Shown piece by piece: positions 1 through 13,041 of a stretch of 64,000 bases of DNA (position 1 is its first letter; every line of letters begins with the position of its first letter). The stretch is from Ramazzottius varieornatus (lineage: Eukaryota > Tardigrada > Eutardigrada > Parachela > Ramazzottiidae). Both the position numbers and the translations under genes were made by a program. The notes below the pieces were generated by a model that had not been told where the DNA came from, searched no databases, and was given only the letters and a program-made list of their open reading frames with translations. The stretch is from positions 1,050,036 to 1,114,035 of the forward strand of contig BDGG01000013.1 of NCBI GenBank assembly GCA_001949185.1, written 5' to 3'.

Positions 1-129
1 ACAGCACTCCCCTTGCGATCCCGTAATGGGCTATTCATCTTCGGTCCGTACGTACGTACTGATCAGTGCGTAAAAGTAAGACTTGTAAGGTGCAGAAACA
101 GGCGATCAGCTGTTTGAGAGAAGCTACAA

Positions 130-634
130 AGATATGGGTAGCTGCGGCCCATTCCCAGTACAATCAGTTTTGCTTCCGAAGTAGCGTTTTTTGACTTGAA
201 GTTGTTGGGAATATCAAGGGGCATCGCGCGGTAAGGTTTCCGTACCTCGCCGTGGTTCAAAGTCTCTGAAAATTGTTCGCCCTTCTGGGCGGACACTCTG
301 GAAAACTTCAGGGGTAGCCTCTGACTGAAACCCCATCCAGGGGGTTGGATGCCAGAACGACTACCTACGCATTTTCATGCTATATGACGTCATCCTAACT
401 TCAAAACTTTCTGAGTGAAAAATTCGAATCCCTTCAGACTTTTCCGACGTAGTCAACTGACTACTGGTCAGACGGCCAAATGGACTTCCCCATCGTGTTC
501 CGCGATGTCTGCTACGTAAGATAGCGTTGGCAGTTCAACTTTGCCCTTAGGGGTCCTAAAACTTAAAACTGGTTTCCTGAACAATTTGGTCAGAGGTCGG
601 TTGTACTGGGAATGGGCCCCAGCTACCCATATCT
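130..634. mobile_element. Non-autonomous element with 34-base terminal inverted repeats
   Basis: Bases 130-163 and 601-634 are near-perfect reverse complements (both contain the core GGGTAGCTG / CAGCTACCC). About 440 bases lie between them and no coding potential is seen. The interior, about 196-410, resembles a second stretch at 15557-15755. The element ends about 100 bases before the PPOX start codon, so it probably sits in or near that promoter. No transposase is seen, so the superfamily is not assigned. Confidence 0.6.
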
Positions 635-738
635 AACCGGCATGTAAACTGTGCTGATTTTGTAAGGTACTCCAGAGCTTCATATCTCCGCTCATCGAGC
701 AAAGCTTTGCTTGTAACGGCCACGAACTATTACAGAAT

Positions 739-2845
739 ATGGCGAGTGTAGCTGTCATCGGAGGAGGAATATCTGGACTGAGCGCCGCGCATGCCTTATC
801 AAAACATGGAGGAGACAAAGTTGGAAAGGTACAGTAGAGTCATCACGGCCGGACGAGGTGCCCATAACTTCTGCCCAAACTGTGGCCCGATCTTGCCCAT
901 TTGGTTTGTAGGTAGTCCTTTACGAAGCTTCGCAAAGGGTCGGAGGCTGGCTACAAAGCACGCAGTTTGAAGATGGCTCCCTGTTCGAGCATGGACCACG
1001 GAGCGTTCGAAATTCCGCTAACGCCGCACTACAGCTGGTAAACTCTTAACTTTTTCCCCAATGACGCTGCGTCCATACCATATTCTGCTGATTTTCCAGG
1101 TGGAAGAAGTGGGCTTAGCCGATCAAGTCATTTCTATTCCACGCACACATCCGGCTGCTATCAAGCGCATGATCTATGCCAAAGGCCAACTCAACCTTCT
1201 ACCCAACAAGGCCGAAGATTTATTCTCAGTCACACCACCACTCACCACGAAATTGCTGAAGCCTCTGTTCAGAGAACTCTGGGTGAAGAAAAGCAAGGAA
1301 GAAGATGAGAGTGTTTATGACTTCTTCGGGCGAAGGTTTGGAGACCAAGTTCGTTGTCACAAACTTGCCTTCCATGGCTTCCGATGGGTAAGTTACTGTA
1401 CAGCGGACTGATGTCGAAGTTTGTTTCTTTTTCAGATAGCGACGTATTTTGTGGACTCCATGTGCATTGGAATATATGCCGGAGATTCGCGAAAACTGAG
1501 TGTCCGGTCGTGTTTTAAAGACGTGTGGAACATGGAGCAGAAGAATGGCTCGGTTGTGTGGGGACTTCTGAAACCAGCACCGACAAGCAGAAAGGTAGAA
1601 AAATGGCAAACCCAGCCCTTCTCCAAACACACATACAATAAATGTACCTCTTAACTTAATCAACGCAGATTGAATTTGATCGTCTGGGAGTTAAGGAAAG
1701 ATTGAATTTTTTTCTATTCTCGATGATCAAATGCTGGATAATTATTTCTCTCAACAGACTATGGATTTTGCGGATAACGCCCTGGCAGAAAAAGCCAGAA
1801 CCGAGAAATGGTCAGTGTGGTCCCTTCGGAACGGGCTTCAGACTCTCCCGGATAGAATTGGAGAGCTTCTTTCCCAGAACATCCTGACGAAAGTGAAGCT
1901 CAATACTCCGGTCACGGGCTTGATACTCAACCAAGGAGCCAAAGCACTTGAGGTTCACACCGCAGATGGCGTCGAGGTCTTCGATGGCGTAATTGCCGCC
2001 ACATACGCCGGTCGTCTGGCCGATGTTCTCTCTGACGACCTAGGCAAACTAAAGTCAGAATTGAGGAAGATACCCGCGGTGACGGTCGCCGTGGTCAACA
2101 TTGAGTTTCCTGGTGAATTGTTCAACTATGCAGTAAGAAAATATGGTAGCAGAAATTCAGGGTGTTCTTTAGTACTGCGTGCAGGCCCGTCTCACAAACT
2201 CCAAAGAATTACAAATTACTGTACAGTGATGCAAACTTTACAGGCGTTTGGATATTTGATTCCGTCTATAGAGAATTCGCCGCTGCTGGGAGTTATCTTT
2301 GATTCGTGTCTGTTCGGAGAACATAACAACAAACTGGAAGAGACCACAAGGCTAACGGTAAGGCTGACTGTCCCAAAGCCAGCTGACTATGCTATGGTTA
2401 GTGGGTGCAACTCTTTCCCTTTTATGTAGTGTATGATGGGAGGAGCGTATTTTGAGAAGCATTTCGGAAACCCAGAAAACGTGAACGAGGAAGAAATGAT
2501 ACAGACGGCGCTGAAGACCGTAGCGGAGCACTTGGGTTTCGATGAGGAGCCACTTCGAGTGTCTCTCACACTTCATAAGGTAAAAACGCTCTGATATCGC
2601 TATGCACTGCCGCAGCGGTATGGATAAGGTTGTTTTCGGGGCAAAAGTTGTAGCTCGATACATTGCAGGATTGCATACCTCAGTACCATGTTGGACATCA
2701 CAAGATTGTTCGGTCTGTACGGGAGGAAATTGGTGAAAGGAAACTACGTCTGAGTCTAATCGGCTCGTCATATGATGGAGTAAGCGTCAATGACTGTGTG
2801 CTTGGGGGCCGGCTAGCAGCACGTGAGGTTATGGAAAGTTTGTAG
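739..2845 (+). CDS. PPOX: Protoporphyrinogen oxidase, eight exons
   Basis: The protein oxidises protoporphyrinogen IX to protoporphyrin IX with FAD, the penultimate step of haem synthesis at the inner mitochondrial membrane. Exons by eye: 739-828, 912-1037, 1100-1348, 1436-1594, 1758-2132, 2244-2357, 2430-2579, 2669-2845. All joins keep frame and give about 479 residues, the usual length for animal PPOX. The start (MASVAVIGGGISGLSAA) is the FAD dinucleotide-binding glycine motif. Other family matches are GGWLQST with EHGPRS, YAGDSRKLSVRSC, FGYLIPS, and the C-terminal motif GSSYDGVSVNDCVLGG, which closes the FAD site. Exon 3 could instead end at 1387 with a better donor (GTAAGT), which would add 13 residues without breaking frame. 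The shorter form fits the family alignment better. No damage is seen. The identification is firm; single splice sites are less so. Confidence 0.95.
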
Positions 2846-3006
2846 CAGACTCACTCACTCCAAACGACACAAAAAGTGTGTGAAACCTGACGTAAAGATT
2901 GGTAGAAAATGTGCTCAAAAATCAGTTTCCGGCCGTAGTGTCCAATTCACTAGAAAAGCAAGTTCGGAAGATTACAGTGGATCAGTTCTTGCGCAGGTGG
3001 CACCGA

Positions 3007-3741
3007 TTAGAACACGTAGTGATCTATGCGCTTCTCGAAAGGTGATGGAGGAGGAGGCGCGTTGACAGGAGAGGGCCTAGGCGGTAGGAAAAGTTGAATG
3101 GGCGGAGGTCGAGGGCATGGAATGAGAGGTCCAAGGTGTTTGGGAGGCTGATAGTTTTCGGCAAGACCAGCAATGAGATCGGGTCGGGTTGCTGCACGGC
3201 GCAGATTGGCTGAGTCAAACGCATCTGCTCGATGCCGATAGTTGATTACAAATCTGTCTTGAGTCCGTTGACCTGGTGCGACTGTTTCTGGGTTGGGAAG
3301 CTGGAATGTACCACGTGCGGCGTTCTTCGTTGAAGGTGAACGATCAAGACCGTCAGCTGGAAAGACCAAAGTCATGAATTAATGTGCAGCAGTACAATAT
3401 CTTTTCTTCCCGGGAAAATAACCGAGATCCAACAACTACTGGCGCTTTGAAGTATATATCAAAAAAAATTCACAACGCGGATACATTGTTCAGACGATTT
3501 GACCTTTACCTCCTTGATGTGAAGTGAAAGATTCCGCCTGGGATGGTTTAAGACGAGCCAGAGTTGAAGGTGGCCGTTTGAGAGCAGAATTTTGATGCAG
3601 TTCGCGCATCAGGGCCTCGTACTCCTTCCGACAACAATCAGGGATATCTTCTCCGAAACCCGACGCGAAGCACCCAGGGATAAAAAGGATGCATAGCACT
3701 GTTAAGGTACACCGGTAAATGGCATTGATAGTCATTTTCAT
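3007..3741 (-). CDS. Small secreted proline-rich protein, two exons, unrecognised
   Basis: Exon 1 is 3741-3510 and exon 2 is 3356-3007, joined by a 153-base intron with a GTAAAG donor and a pyrimidine-rich TTCCAG acceptor. The join keeps frame and gives about 193 residues. The N-terminus has a hydrophobic core (LTVLCILFIPGCFASG) typical of a signal peptide, followed by an acidic segment with a Cys-Cys pair (DIPDCCRKEYEALM). The C-terminal third is rich in proline (PCPRPPPIQLFLPPRPSP). I do not recognise the family. It could be a secreted matrix or cuticle-associated protein or a peptide precursor, but no clear amidation-type cleavage cassette is visible. It is transcribed toward PPOX, with about 160 bases between the two stop codons. 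Confidence 0.55.
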
Positions 3742-4140
3742 CCTTTATGACAATTGCCTCTCTCGGATCAGCCACCGACAGAGATCGAACGGAGTGCGCG
3801 AATACTTCACGCACCAGCTGGGCTCTCTGCGAAAGTCTAACCGCCATTTACCGGACTTCATACAGGCAAGTGCACTTTACGAAACGGCTTTGAAAGAACG
3901 TTAAACAAGAGCATGAAAAAAGTCAAGTGCTGCAACTCGCACTTTGATACTAGAATTGGCAATAAGCTTTTTCTGCTTATCCCAGAGTGTCTTCAATTAA
4001 GTGCCGCTAGGGTACGCGTGGTTTCTGTGGATAAATGTGACCACTAAAGAACGACAGTAGAGAGCGGCGGACTTTCAACTTTGATACGAAGGATAGACGA
4101 GAAAGACCGGGCTGCAGCTATCACCTTCGAACTCGTACAC

Positions 4141-4332
4141 GTACGATGGGAAATTATGGGACAGTGAAAATTATGGGACCAGGCCTTTTCGCTACGGTGG
4201 TACGGAAGCACGTACGTACACGACCCCATTCACAGTAATTGATTTTTCGACACTTTTCTACGGTCGAATTCCCATTTTGCCGTCCTTTCCGCCTGTCCCA
4301 TAATCTTACTGTCCCATAATTTCCCATCGTAC
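4141..4332. mobile_element. Pogo-derived MITE
   Basis: The ends are reverse complements: the left end GTACGATGGGAAATTATGGG is mirrored at 4313-4332. A second inner copy of the TTATGGGAC motif lies on each side. The interior contains GGCCTTTTCGCTACGG, which recurs almost unchanged in the larger element at 53184-53779, where a pogo-type HTH is encoded. I therefore place it in the same family. No ORF of its own is credible. Confidence 0.7.
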
Positions 4333-4616
4333 CTGTACTCGTTCTCGTTATCCTGACAGTCGCCAGTGGCATCTATAAGTGTCTTTATTAATGTTCAATG
4401 TCTCGCGGATTCAAATGCCATCCCCGAGGCTCACAGGGCGTAAGCTTACGCATCACTGAAAGCTCTGGGCCTGGGTACCCGGAAGTGCCTACTAGAACGG
4501 TGGTGCACGAATTAACGCGCAAAGGGATCAAGAATGCGATGCCGAAATGTTGGGCCACGAGGTTCCGAATTTTATGACGCACTCAGTACATCTGGCTAGA
4601 TAACAAGTTTCATCCC

Positions 4617-5616
4617 TCAATAACTCCACGAAGATTTGGAGGTGCTGAACCAATTATCCCGATTATGAATACTGCGATCTGGAGGATGCGACAATCCCCT
4701 TCCACGATGATAAATCAGGATCAAAAGGCATTCAGTCCTTCCCACGTCGAATTCAATTAAGGCTCCCACTGCATGTCTAAAGCACCTCCCAGTGCAAATG
4801 TCTTCCACAGTCAGGTGTTGGGATATCTGAAGACGCTTGGAAAAAATTACGGATTGCTTCTTTGAAAAACACTTTTCGAAACAGTTCCTTTCACATTTGC
4901 AATGCACATCGCGTGCGGTCTGCCCCATCTCCGTGGGCTGGTCTTTCCACCACATATCACACATGACAGTTGAGAAAGCGATAAAGAAATCTATTTCAGG
5001 AATTTTCCTGTGATTTTTAAAGTCGTTACATGTGCTCCGGGTCATCGAAGGTGCCGCCAAATGACGTCATCATAACTTCGTTGTGCAGCTCAACAATCTT
5101 TTTATCCACCTGTTTAGGGGAGAAGGACGTCTTCCCAACCCGTGACTGTAGAAGAGCTTTGCACTTGGAGGTACTTCGGGCACGCAGTGGAAGCCTTATC
5201 AGTCAGGTTGACATCCTTCCATCTCACTGACGACCTTGCACCCTTTTCGTACGTCTCACATTATGATCCTGCCGCACCTAACCATTTTCTATTGATCTGA
5301 AAGTGGAACGTTCTCCTTGGTTGTTCAAATCCACCCCCGAATACTGGTTTGAGGACAGAACAAATTTGACAGGAGTGGTAGCAGGTAACACGCAACTTGC
5401 CGCCCGCAGCCTCACTAAACCTCTATTTCCGCCCAAGCGATCGTTTTGCACTGGAGTGCTTTTCCTGCTCTCCGTGTAATTTATCTTGACTTCAAGCGTA
5501 GTCGGATTTGATATGATGTCTAAAAGTGCATTTAACATCCCCCGGTGGGAACTGGAGCGTTCGCAACAATGGATGAACACAAGTATATAGTCTCCTGACT
5601 GTCCTTCCGTGCCCAA
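4617..5616 (-). other. Possible cysteine-rich coding exons, unrecognised
   Basis: Two open stretches on the minus strand look more protein-like than chance. The first, about 5616-5280, contains YILVFIHCCERSSSHRG. The second, about 5060-4617, contains a dense cysteine run (VHCKCERNCFEKCF). The cysteine spacing faintly recalls the extracellular part of DEG/ENaC channels, but I see no membrane segment and no convincing pore motif. They could be exons of one decayed gene or fortuitous ORFs. No start, splice model or function is proposed. Confidence 0.2.
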
Positions 5617-5781
5617 CCTGATGGAGATACTTTGCGTAATTCATCCTGCGATATCGATGCGTATTCTTCCTGTAGACAAACACATCATTCTACCGCACAT
5701 TCGCTCTTTCTCAATGTTATTCGTCGTCTAAAACCTGAAACCCGATTAGCAGTCTTTTGGATGTACAGTACGCGTGCAAAC

Positions 5782-8700
5782 ATGCGTGTGTCGAAATCTT
5801 TTCTCTTGGTTTTTTCTTACATCTGTATGTTCTGCGTTGTTTTTGCGATTGGGTTCAAGCAAGTGATTCTTTTGACCGTCCATGTTGGCGCAAACCCGAC
5901 GTATGGGTTCTACGCTGCTGCGCCGGTGTATACGGTGGCTATAGGAGTAATTCGCAAACAGTACCCGAAAATCCTGGGCAATATCACCCACTTACCGATC
6001 TATCTCCCTGGATATGACTTATGCCAAGACGGTGGCGACCATGTCGGTGAATTTTTTGCCGACTTTTATCTGCGACGTTTTGCCGTTGTGGATAGAAAGG
6101 ATATCTACATTTTTCTCGCCAGTCCAGGTACTGTAATATTACCAGAAACCACAAAATATACTGGCTTTAGAATTTCAACTTCCCGAACCAACCAAGATAT
6201 TCATTTTTCAGAATGCACGAACCAGGCGCTCGCTCTGGGAGACCTTTCACGAGGTAAGTGTACCTCGTGGCTTCTTTAAATTTCCTTAGAATTGTGGCGG
6301 TATTAATAAGATTCTTTCCCAGAGCTTGATCTGCCATTTCTAGTCAGGTGAGCCTTCGACCTATGATGAATCTTCGATAACACCAGTCTGTTCCCCGATT
6401 GATCATTCTGCGAATAAAAGGATTAAATTTACAAGTCTGTGTATTGCAGTACTGGTGGAGATTCGAAACTGACAAACAGAAAGCGATACCCGACAATGAC
6501 GATCACCTCACCCCTGGCCGGTGCGGACGTGCTGGCAGCCATTCCGGCCTTCCTGCAGAAGTTTAATTGGCGGACCCTGTCCTTAATGTGCGACTTCATG
6601 AGTCAATCTCCAGGACTATCCAACTTCTACTTTACTCGGTGCAACGAAATCCGGCGGTACCTGATTGCCCACCATTACGACCACTTCTACCTCCAGTTCG
6701 ACTCCACAAAAGAACGAGCGTCCACGGGCTACCTCGAAGAACTCAGAAACCGCAGCCGAAGTAAGGATCGTATGCCCAACAGTCGAAATTCTATTGCGAA
6801 TTGCGACTTCTATTCTGATGAATGTCTTGTCTCTAGTTTTCCTCATTTTGACGACACCGATATTTCTGCGGAAACTAATGGTAATGAATTTTGGTCTTTG
6901 ACAAAACCGCTTTGATATCTAGCTGTTGACGCACTTTTTTCACAGCAGAACTTTTGTTTTTTCGTTTTTTTCAGATCGAAGGCTCTAGGTTAGGCATGAC
7001 GAAGGGCGATTTTGTAAGCGGTAGCATTACCTGATGGTTTAACCCAGTAGGCCTACGCGTACCGACAAAACTGTAAAGGTTCCTGACTTTCCGCTCAGTA
7101 TTCTTGGTTTAATTTCAGGTTTTTGTAACCGTCCAGTCTACGCGGAGACCCGGTATACAGGACGTTACTTGGAAGCAATCTGACGATGAGCAAAACAATC
7201 AGGTACGGTTAACTGCCTTATCAGTTAAATCCCCTCGGAACTATTTCCGTATGCAGTCTCCAAGTTACTTGAATTTTATTCCAAATTGACTGGAAGGACA
7301 CCAACCCAAATTCCAGATAGCGCGTCGAGCATATCGGTCTTTGATCGTTCTGACGGGCGTATCACCGACGTGGAAACTGATCAAAAACCTCACAAAGAGC
7401 ATCGCCAGGACCGCCACGGCACTCTACAACTTCACGTATTCTCCAGAGGACGAGGTGCGACAGGACAGACTTTCGGCATTATTCTGCTTTGTCGATCTCG
7501 TGACATTCGACCGAAAAATCGAAAAACTTTCTCCAGGAAAATGATATGCAGATCTGCCTCTACGAAGCCGTGCTGATGTTTGCTCAGGTTAGTTGGTACC
7601 TGTTGCAACCGTATCTGCGATGGTGTATTGTGTGAGGCTCGCAGTTACCGTACACACTTTCACCCCCGAAACTGTGATGTATGACTGTATGAGCATCACA
7701 AATTCGGTCAACTGTACCTGCGATGTGGCGCACTTACCATGTTTTCAGCAGCATAACATGCGCCATCGGATCGTCTAAGTGCGAACATCACAGTTTGTTT
7801 ACTCGCAGTTTGGTATAGTATGTTTTCGCTGGCTGCAATCCGCGTCCGCAACAGACGGCATCCGAAAGAGCGACAGAGGGGTCACACATCACTCTTCCAC
7901 TGAGCCAAGAAGTTTGACTGCGTGAAATCTTGGAGGAAATACAGTAGTTGGGTACTGGGCAGAGTTTCTCAACCCTCTGGAGTTACGGCATAGAGGTACG
8001 GTCGACGTTATCTGCTCGAGGGCTGGAGTAAACCAACGGAAGGGGTTGGGGCTGCAGCGTAAAAGCCTAGGTTGGTCATTTGAAACCCAAACGCCCCGTG
8101 TGCCCTCCCTTGCTCCTTTCAGTTTTGATTAGCTGTGCCTCTTTGCCATGACCCCAGAGGGCTGAGGAACTCTGCCCGGTACCCAGTTGTGTAGCACCCA
8201 CCGAGTGTTCTGCAGGTGTTCGCCGAAAATTATGCCGTCTTGCTTTCCGGTTTGGCCACCACATCCTTCATGACCAAGTTCGCGAACCGTACATTCTCGT
8301 TCGCGGAACGGAATTACACGACCGACAGCACTGGTTCGAAAATCAACCCGGTTGTCGTGTTGCGTCTAGACCCCATGACTGAAGCGATGGCGGTAAGTCT
8401 CTTCCAAGATCGGGCTGCCGTTTATGGGTATTCACGTGTTCGTTCTGTTTCAGCAAGCGATGGTATTCGATCATCTGTCGGAAGAGTTCCAGCACATCCG
8501 AAACGACCTGTGGTACTGGGTCAACCGAAGTAGTCCGCCACCTGATCGACCTCCCTGTGGGTACTCCAACGATCAATGCGAGACGTCGGGTGTCGGTAAG
8601 GTCATCGCAAGTGCAATTTGCCCAGAACATTGTTAGCGACAAAATAACGTTTCTTGCGTTTAACAGGCCAAGGAATCGTTATCGGTCTTCTGATCACATT

Positions 8701-8901
8701 CATCCTGCTGCTCTTGTTGGCTGCAGGCATCACACTGTATCTGTAAGTCCTGATCCGATCTTTCTCCCCATGATACGATCCGATGGAGGCACAAAGACTT
8801 TGACTGTTCGGATCAGGTATCTTCGAAGACGCAAGGATATGTGGACCTTATGGTGGCTCCTTTCTCTGACCGAAGCATTGCCGCATGAAAAAGATAAGTA
8901 G
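5782..8901 (+). CDS. Receptor A: ANF-receptor ectodomain, one TM, short tail (NPR-C-like)
   Basis: A predicted single-pass receptor for an extracellular ligand, perhaps a peptide. Exons by eye: 5782-6127, 6212-6253, 6323-6347, 6450-6760, 6837-6880, 6975-7013, 7119-7202, 7317-7454, 7537-7587, 8216-8392, 8454-8595, 8667-8742, 8817-8901. The joins keep frame and give about 519 residues; an upstream Met at 5761 would add seven. It has a signal peptide (FLLVFSYICMFCVVFA), then the receptor-family ligand-binding fold: RYPTMTITSPLAGADVL, KFNWRTLSLMCD, LGMTKGDF, CLYEAVLMFAQ. A Cys-Gly-Tyr...Cys hinge (PCGYSNDQC) resembles that of natriuretic peptide receptors. Then comes a membrane span (VIGLLITFILLLLLAAGITL) and a basic 27-residue tail. 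There is no kinase-homology or cyclase domain. The length matches clearance receptors (about 540 residues) rather than cyclases (over 1000). It lies on the opposite strand to paralogs B-D. Confidence 0.8.
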
Positions 8902-11889
8902 AGTATACCACATTAGAGGATCCTGGGTTTTAGTAGCTGTATATACTGCGAGTCTACTAAATTGCACACATGTGCACGTCGAGTTCGACAATCAATGGAA
9001 GTTTCACTCGATCGCTTGATGAAATCTGCGTTGAACGTTTCTTCAAATGATTGCTAGATCTTCTGGATTTTTCGTTTGTTCGGTTGATTGTTTGTTTGAC
9101 TTTTAGTTTTCGATAACCAGACGACCGAGTTCCACCCGGATTGATGATCACATTCTGGTGGACCGGATTGATGGTTGGTACGACCGACTCGGTTCGGTCG
9201 AAAGATCGGCCAAGTGGATGGCCGACTGACAGAATGTCATGTCAGTTGCTAATTTGACGTGACAGTCTGCCAGTTAGCCGCGTGATGTGAGGATACTTTT
9301 CGACAGGTCATGTTTGAGCCCATTGCTGTCTGATCTACCAGTTCAGCTGCGTCTCCCAACCACCTTTCCCAAACCTAGAACGTGTCCTACCTATTCCCCA
9401 TCCCCTTCAGTTCGGCTGGATACTGGCACTATTGTGGTGTTCAAGTATTGCCTGTAAACGAAAGGATTTCTTTCTGACGGAATATTCAGAATGGTATTGC
9501 CATACAAAGGGGCTCATTAGCGCTTTCAAGCAAGCACCATGTCTTGAAACAGATTTCTTTAGTTGAGCAAGACAGCTCTGCTTTCGCTGCCACCACAGGC
9601 GGCGAATGCTTTTTCACCCGACTAAGGTTGGAACCTTTGGACTCTCACAAGAGTATTTTTAACATTACACAAGAAAAAAGGAAAAACAACAAGCTTGTCA
9701 AAAGCGTTCGAATAATTTCTGCCCGCCGTTTTGTCCAGACTGATCAGCTAGCTGAGCTATCTTACCAGTACCAAGCGGTCTCAAGCATCCGGAATGTAGG
9801 AGCTGCACACCAACGGCAGCGATATCCAGCGCTGCACAGTCTGCTCGGTAATCGGAATCAGCGTCCAAAACTTTCGCGTCAGTATCTTTTAATATTTGGA
9901 GGGGGTCCGCTAACATTAGAACAACGGACAGGCTCAGGACGGTGGCAAGAAGGGTGGAAGAGATCCGCCCATGGTACGCCGATTTGGTCGGCCACGTCGT
10001 TCAACGACAGGGACATTGAACATTTGACCTAAAGCGCATTGCGGCAGGGAGAGCCATCGGGATCGAAGCACAGGCGCAGCGCACATATTGGATACTGCAG
10101 ACTATAAGGCCGTGTTCGTTTTCTCGACTGGGTCGTTGTGAGTGACGAGGTCGTTATGAAGAAGAACGTAGACTTTGTGAACACGCAGAAAATCTACTTG
10201 GTGTGGTAGACGAAACCATGAGCAACCACGTAGTGACTTACTTGATTTTGATCAACTAGCGTTCGAGAATGAACTATTGGCAACTGGGTTAGCTATCCCG
10301 TGACTGTCGTAATTTGAGAACTCGCTCGGCGTTTTTGGTGGAAGTTCGAAGACTTCTCTAGCTGTATTGTTTACATTATATGGAGAAGCCGCTGCGGGCG
10401 ATGAGAAAATTGGGAAGGTCTTAGGAGCTGCTGAGCGGTGAGAAGCCAGTTTTCGAGAACGACATGGTGGAGCAGCATGGGAACTATTTCCTGCAGGATG
10501 AGTTGAGATGTACCTGTTTCATCCACGGTCCACCTCTCACTTTCCTCACACCAAACGAAGCCAGTAACTGTATTCTGACAGTGGAAAGTTTTCAGGGAGT
10601 AGCCAGTGATAGAAAGAGAATTTATGTTCAAAATGTTTGATGTCGCAGCCGGAAGCTGGGTTGAAAGTTACTAGCCTCTTTTGGATAGTAGCTGTGGTAA
10701 GCGCTTTAACATGGGATTGGTTGGCTACGCTGGTTGCTGGCCCTGATGCGTTCACAAAGTCGACGTAGTTGACGACGAGGTTAGGTGAAACGTGGTTGAA
10801 ATGACTCATCTCATAATGTTTCGACTTTGTGAACGATTTTTGGGTTGTTATGAGCTACCGACCTCTGGGTTGGAAATAATCGCTTTCATGAACGCAGGTT
10901 CATCATAATCTTCAACACGACCTAGCAGCCTACCACTAGATAAACACGGCCTAAGTTGCCACCTCCGCGTCGCTGTCTAACTGTAGTAACGGCTCGCTGC
11001 GCTCCTTGTGTGACCGGTAAATAGTAACTATTGGGTGCGGAAGTATGACCTGTTACTCCTAGAGACACATCAACTTTAAAACTTCATAGTGACACTCCCT
11101 CTTGTTCTTTTGTCTTGAAATATTTTTCCAGTCGCTCTGTCAACTCCAAGCTATCGTTTGTCGTTCACTAACCCAAATTTGTCAGCTTCGAGGTAGGGCA
11201 GGAATGACTTTGTCTAAATCATAGACAGCCAAAAGTTTGGGCGATTCGAGTGTTTGACTTTTCTCAAGGCGTTAACGAATCCCAAACAGGCGCTGAGATA
11301 TGCTTCGTTTCTCGTAATGAAGTAGCTGACAGTTGAACCAGAAGAGGTTGCGTACGTCTTCTCCGCTTTGGAAATTTCTGGGTCGGAAGTCACCCCTGCG
11401 GAAGACCGAAACTGAAGATGGACAAATGCCGCATGTTGAATTCGACCCTTCCCGAGTTCTTCTAAAATCCACAAGAGAGCGTGAAGTGTCTTCCTGCATC
11501 CTTGCTGGAAGTTTAGACGAAACGGGAAGGCAAACAAAATCAAGGAGTTTGATGGCCCGCTTACTTCGCGCACCGCACGATGAACGCAACTTTTGCCTTT
11601 CCGTACTCTCCCGTTTCTGAATTAGAGCGAACTGATCCTCAGATTGCATTGTTTCTAGTTACAAGGACTGGGTTCTGTAGGACGTTTTCAAGCAAAAATT
11701 AGAATGCTTCGAGCAGCGGAATCACCGCAGAAAATTTCGGATCGTGCGCGGCACCAAAGGAAAATTAAGGTTACTGTCTGGTTGCTATCTTACAGTTTAA
11801 ACCGTCATTAAATCCTTCCGCCCGGCTTAACGATAGCTGCAGACTAAACATCTCTGGAACGGGAAAGAATGATGAAAAAACTTGCGGTT
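8902..11889. other. Intergenic stretch with weak coding candidates
   Basis: No gene can be supported with confidence. On the minus strand, 9916-9698 encodes an acidic to neutral segment after a hydrophobic run (LLATVLSLSVVLMLADPLQI). It could be the end of a small secreted protein, but no upstream start is in frame. On the minus strand, 10809-10371 holds two overlapping ORFs, one with CQNTVTGFVWCEESERW, not recognised. Around 11214-11649 both strands are open for about 100 codons with no recognisable domain. The rest has no clear structure. Confidence 0.4.
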
Positions 11890-12412
11890 ATAGTAGGTTC
11901 GGCGAAGCCGAAATAAGCCGTTTTAGCCGTTCTTAGCCGCGGCTAAAAATACTTTAGCAGCTAAAATATTTTTAGCCACGGCTAAAACATGAAATACAAT
12001 GCGACATTTGGAAGCCATCATATAGAACCTCAGACCATGATCCGAAAGTCCAGGAAAGCGATGTCCATTCTGGGTCAAATTTCACCGCGATGCAAATGCT
12101 CGGACACTCAGGTGGGGTACTTGTAACATGAACTCTGGTTCCTTCGCGGTGAATTTGCCCCAGAATAGCACAAACTGCATAAAATGGAACCCCTGAACCC
12201 TCAACCCTCCAAACCCCTCAACCTACCATACTCCGCAAATTGGTTTTTTGTTGGAGTCAGGATCAGACCACGCTTTCCTGGACTTACACATCACAATCCA
12301 AGGTTCTAACTGATGGCTCCGGAATGTCGCAATGTATTTCATGTTTCGGCTGCGGCTAAGAACGGCTAAGAACGGCTAAAACGGCTTATTTAGCTTTACC
12401 GAGCATACTATA
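11890..12412. mobile_element. AGCCG-rich foldback DNA element
   Basis: The two ends are inverted copies: TATAGTAGGTTCGGCGAAG on the left, and on the right a region ending in CCGAGCATACTATA. Both carry repeated AGCCGTTCTTAGCCG and GCTAAAA blocks. Further inside, the arms at about 11985-12065 and 12265-12348 are again inverted repeats (shared CATGAAATACA, GTCCAGGAAAGCG). The whole can fold into a long hairpin. No transposase is encoded. Related ends bound the larger element at 39525-41186. Confidence 0.75.
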
Positions 12413-13041
12413 TTTGCCGTTGACTAAACGAAATCATTCGGTCGACTCAAAGCACTACTAGCGCAAGTCAGCTCTAGAGTGCACATCGAACAAAACGCTT
12501 CTGCAAAACTGCAGGAAGTAGAACTGGAAGCTCTCCGTCGCACATCAGGAAGAAGGGTCTTGATACCAAAGGATTATCACTACGTCGAAAAATTGCAACA
12601 CCTCTAGCGAGAAAGAACAATTTCGTTCGCAGGGGCTGCCAGAAATGGCTACCGAGAGTTTGTCGTTTCTCTTCCCCAATGCTCCTACAAGAAAGGCATG
12701 AACGCGATGCCGAAAAAAAGACCGAAGGACCTTGCTGGTATGGGTGGCTAAGCCGATCAGAAGTTCCGAGGTTCGAAGTCAGGAAAGTTTTCGAAAATTT
12801 TCGTCGCAGGAGTAAGTCCTACTTCCGCATCTAACACCATTCGCTTTCCGGAGCTGCTCGACTATTCCCATATCTGATCAGCTGCTTCGCTTATGCGTGA
12901 CGTTGCAGCTCATTTTACCCACAGTAGGACTTTCTTCCGGCGGTGGCAACTCAGTCTGTGTACTAACCGTACTACTAATGTAATGCTCCTTAAACGTCTC
13001 GGAAAAAACGTACGCGTGAAAATTATCCGCAAGTAAAGCAA

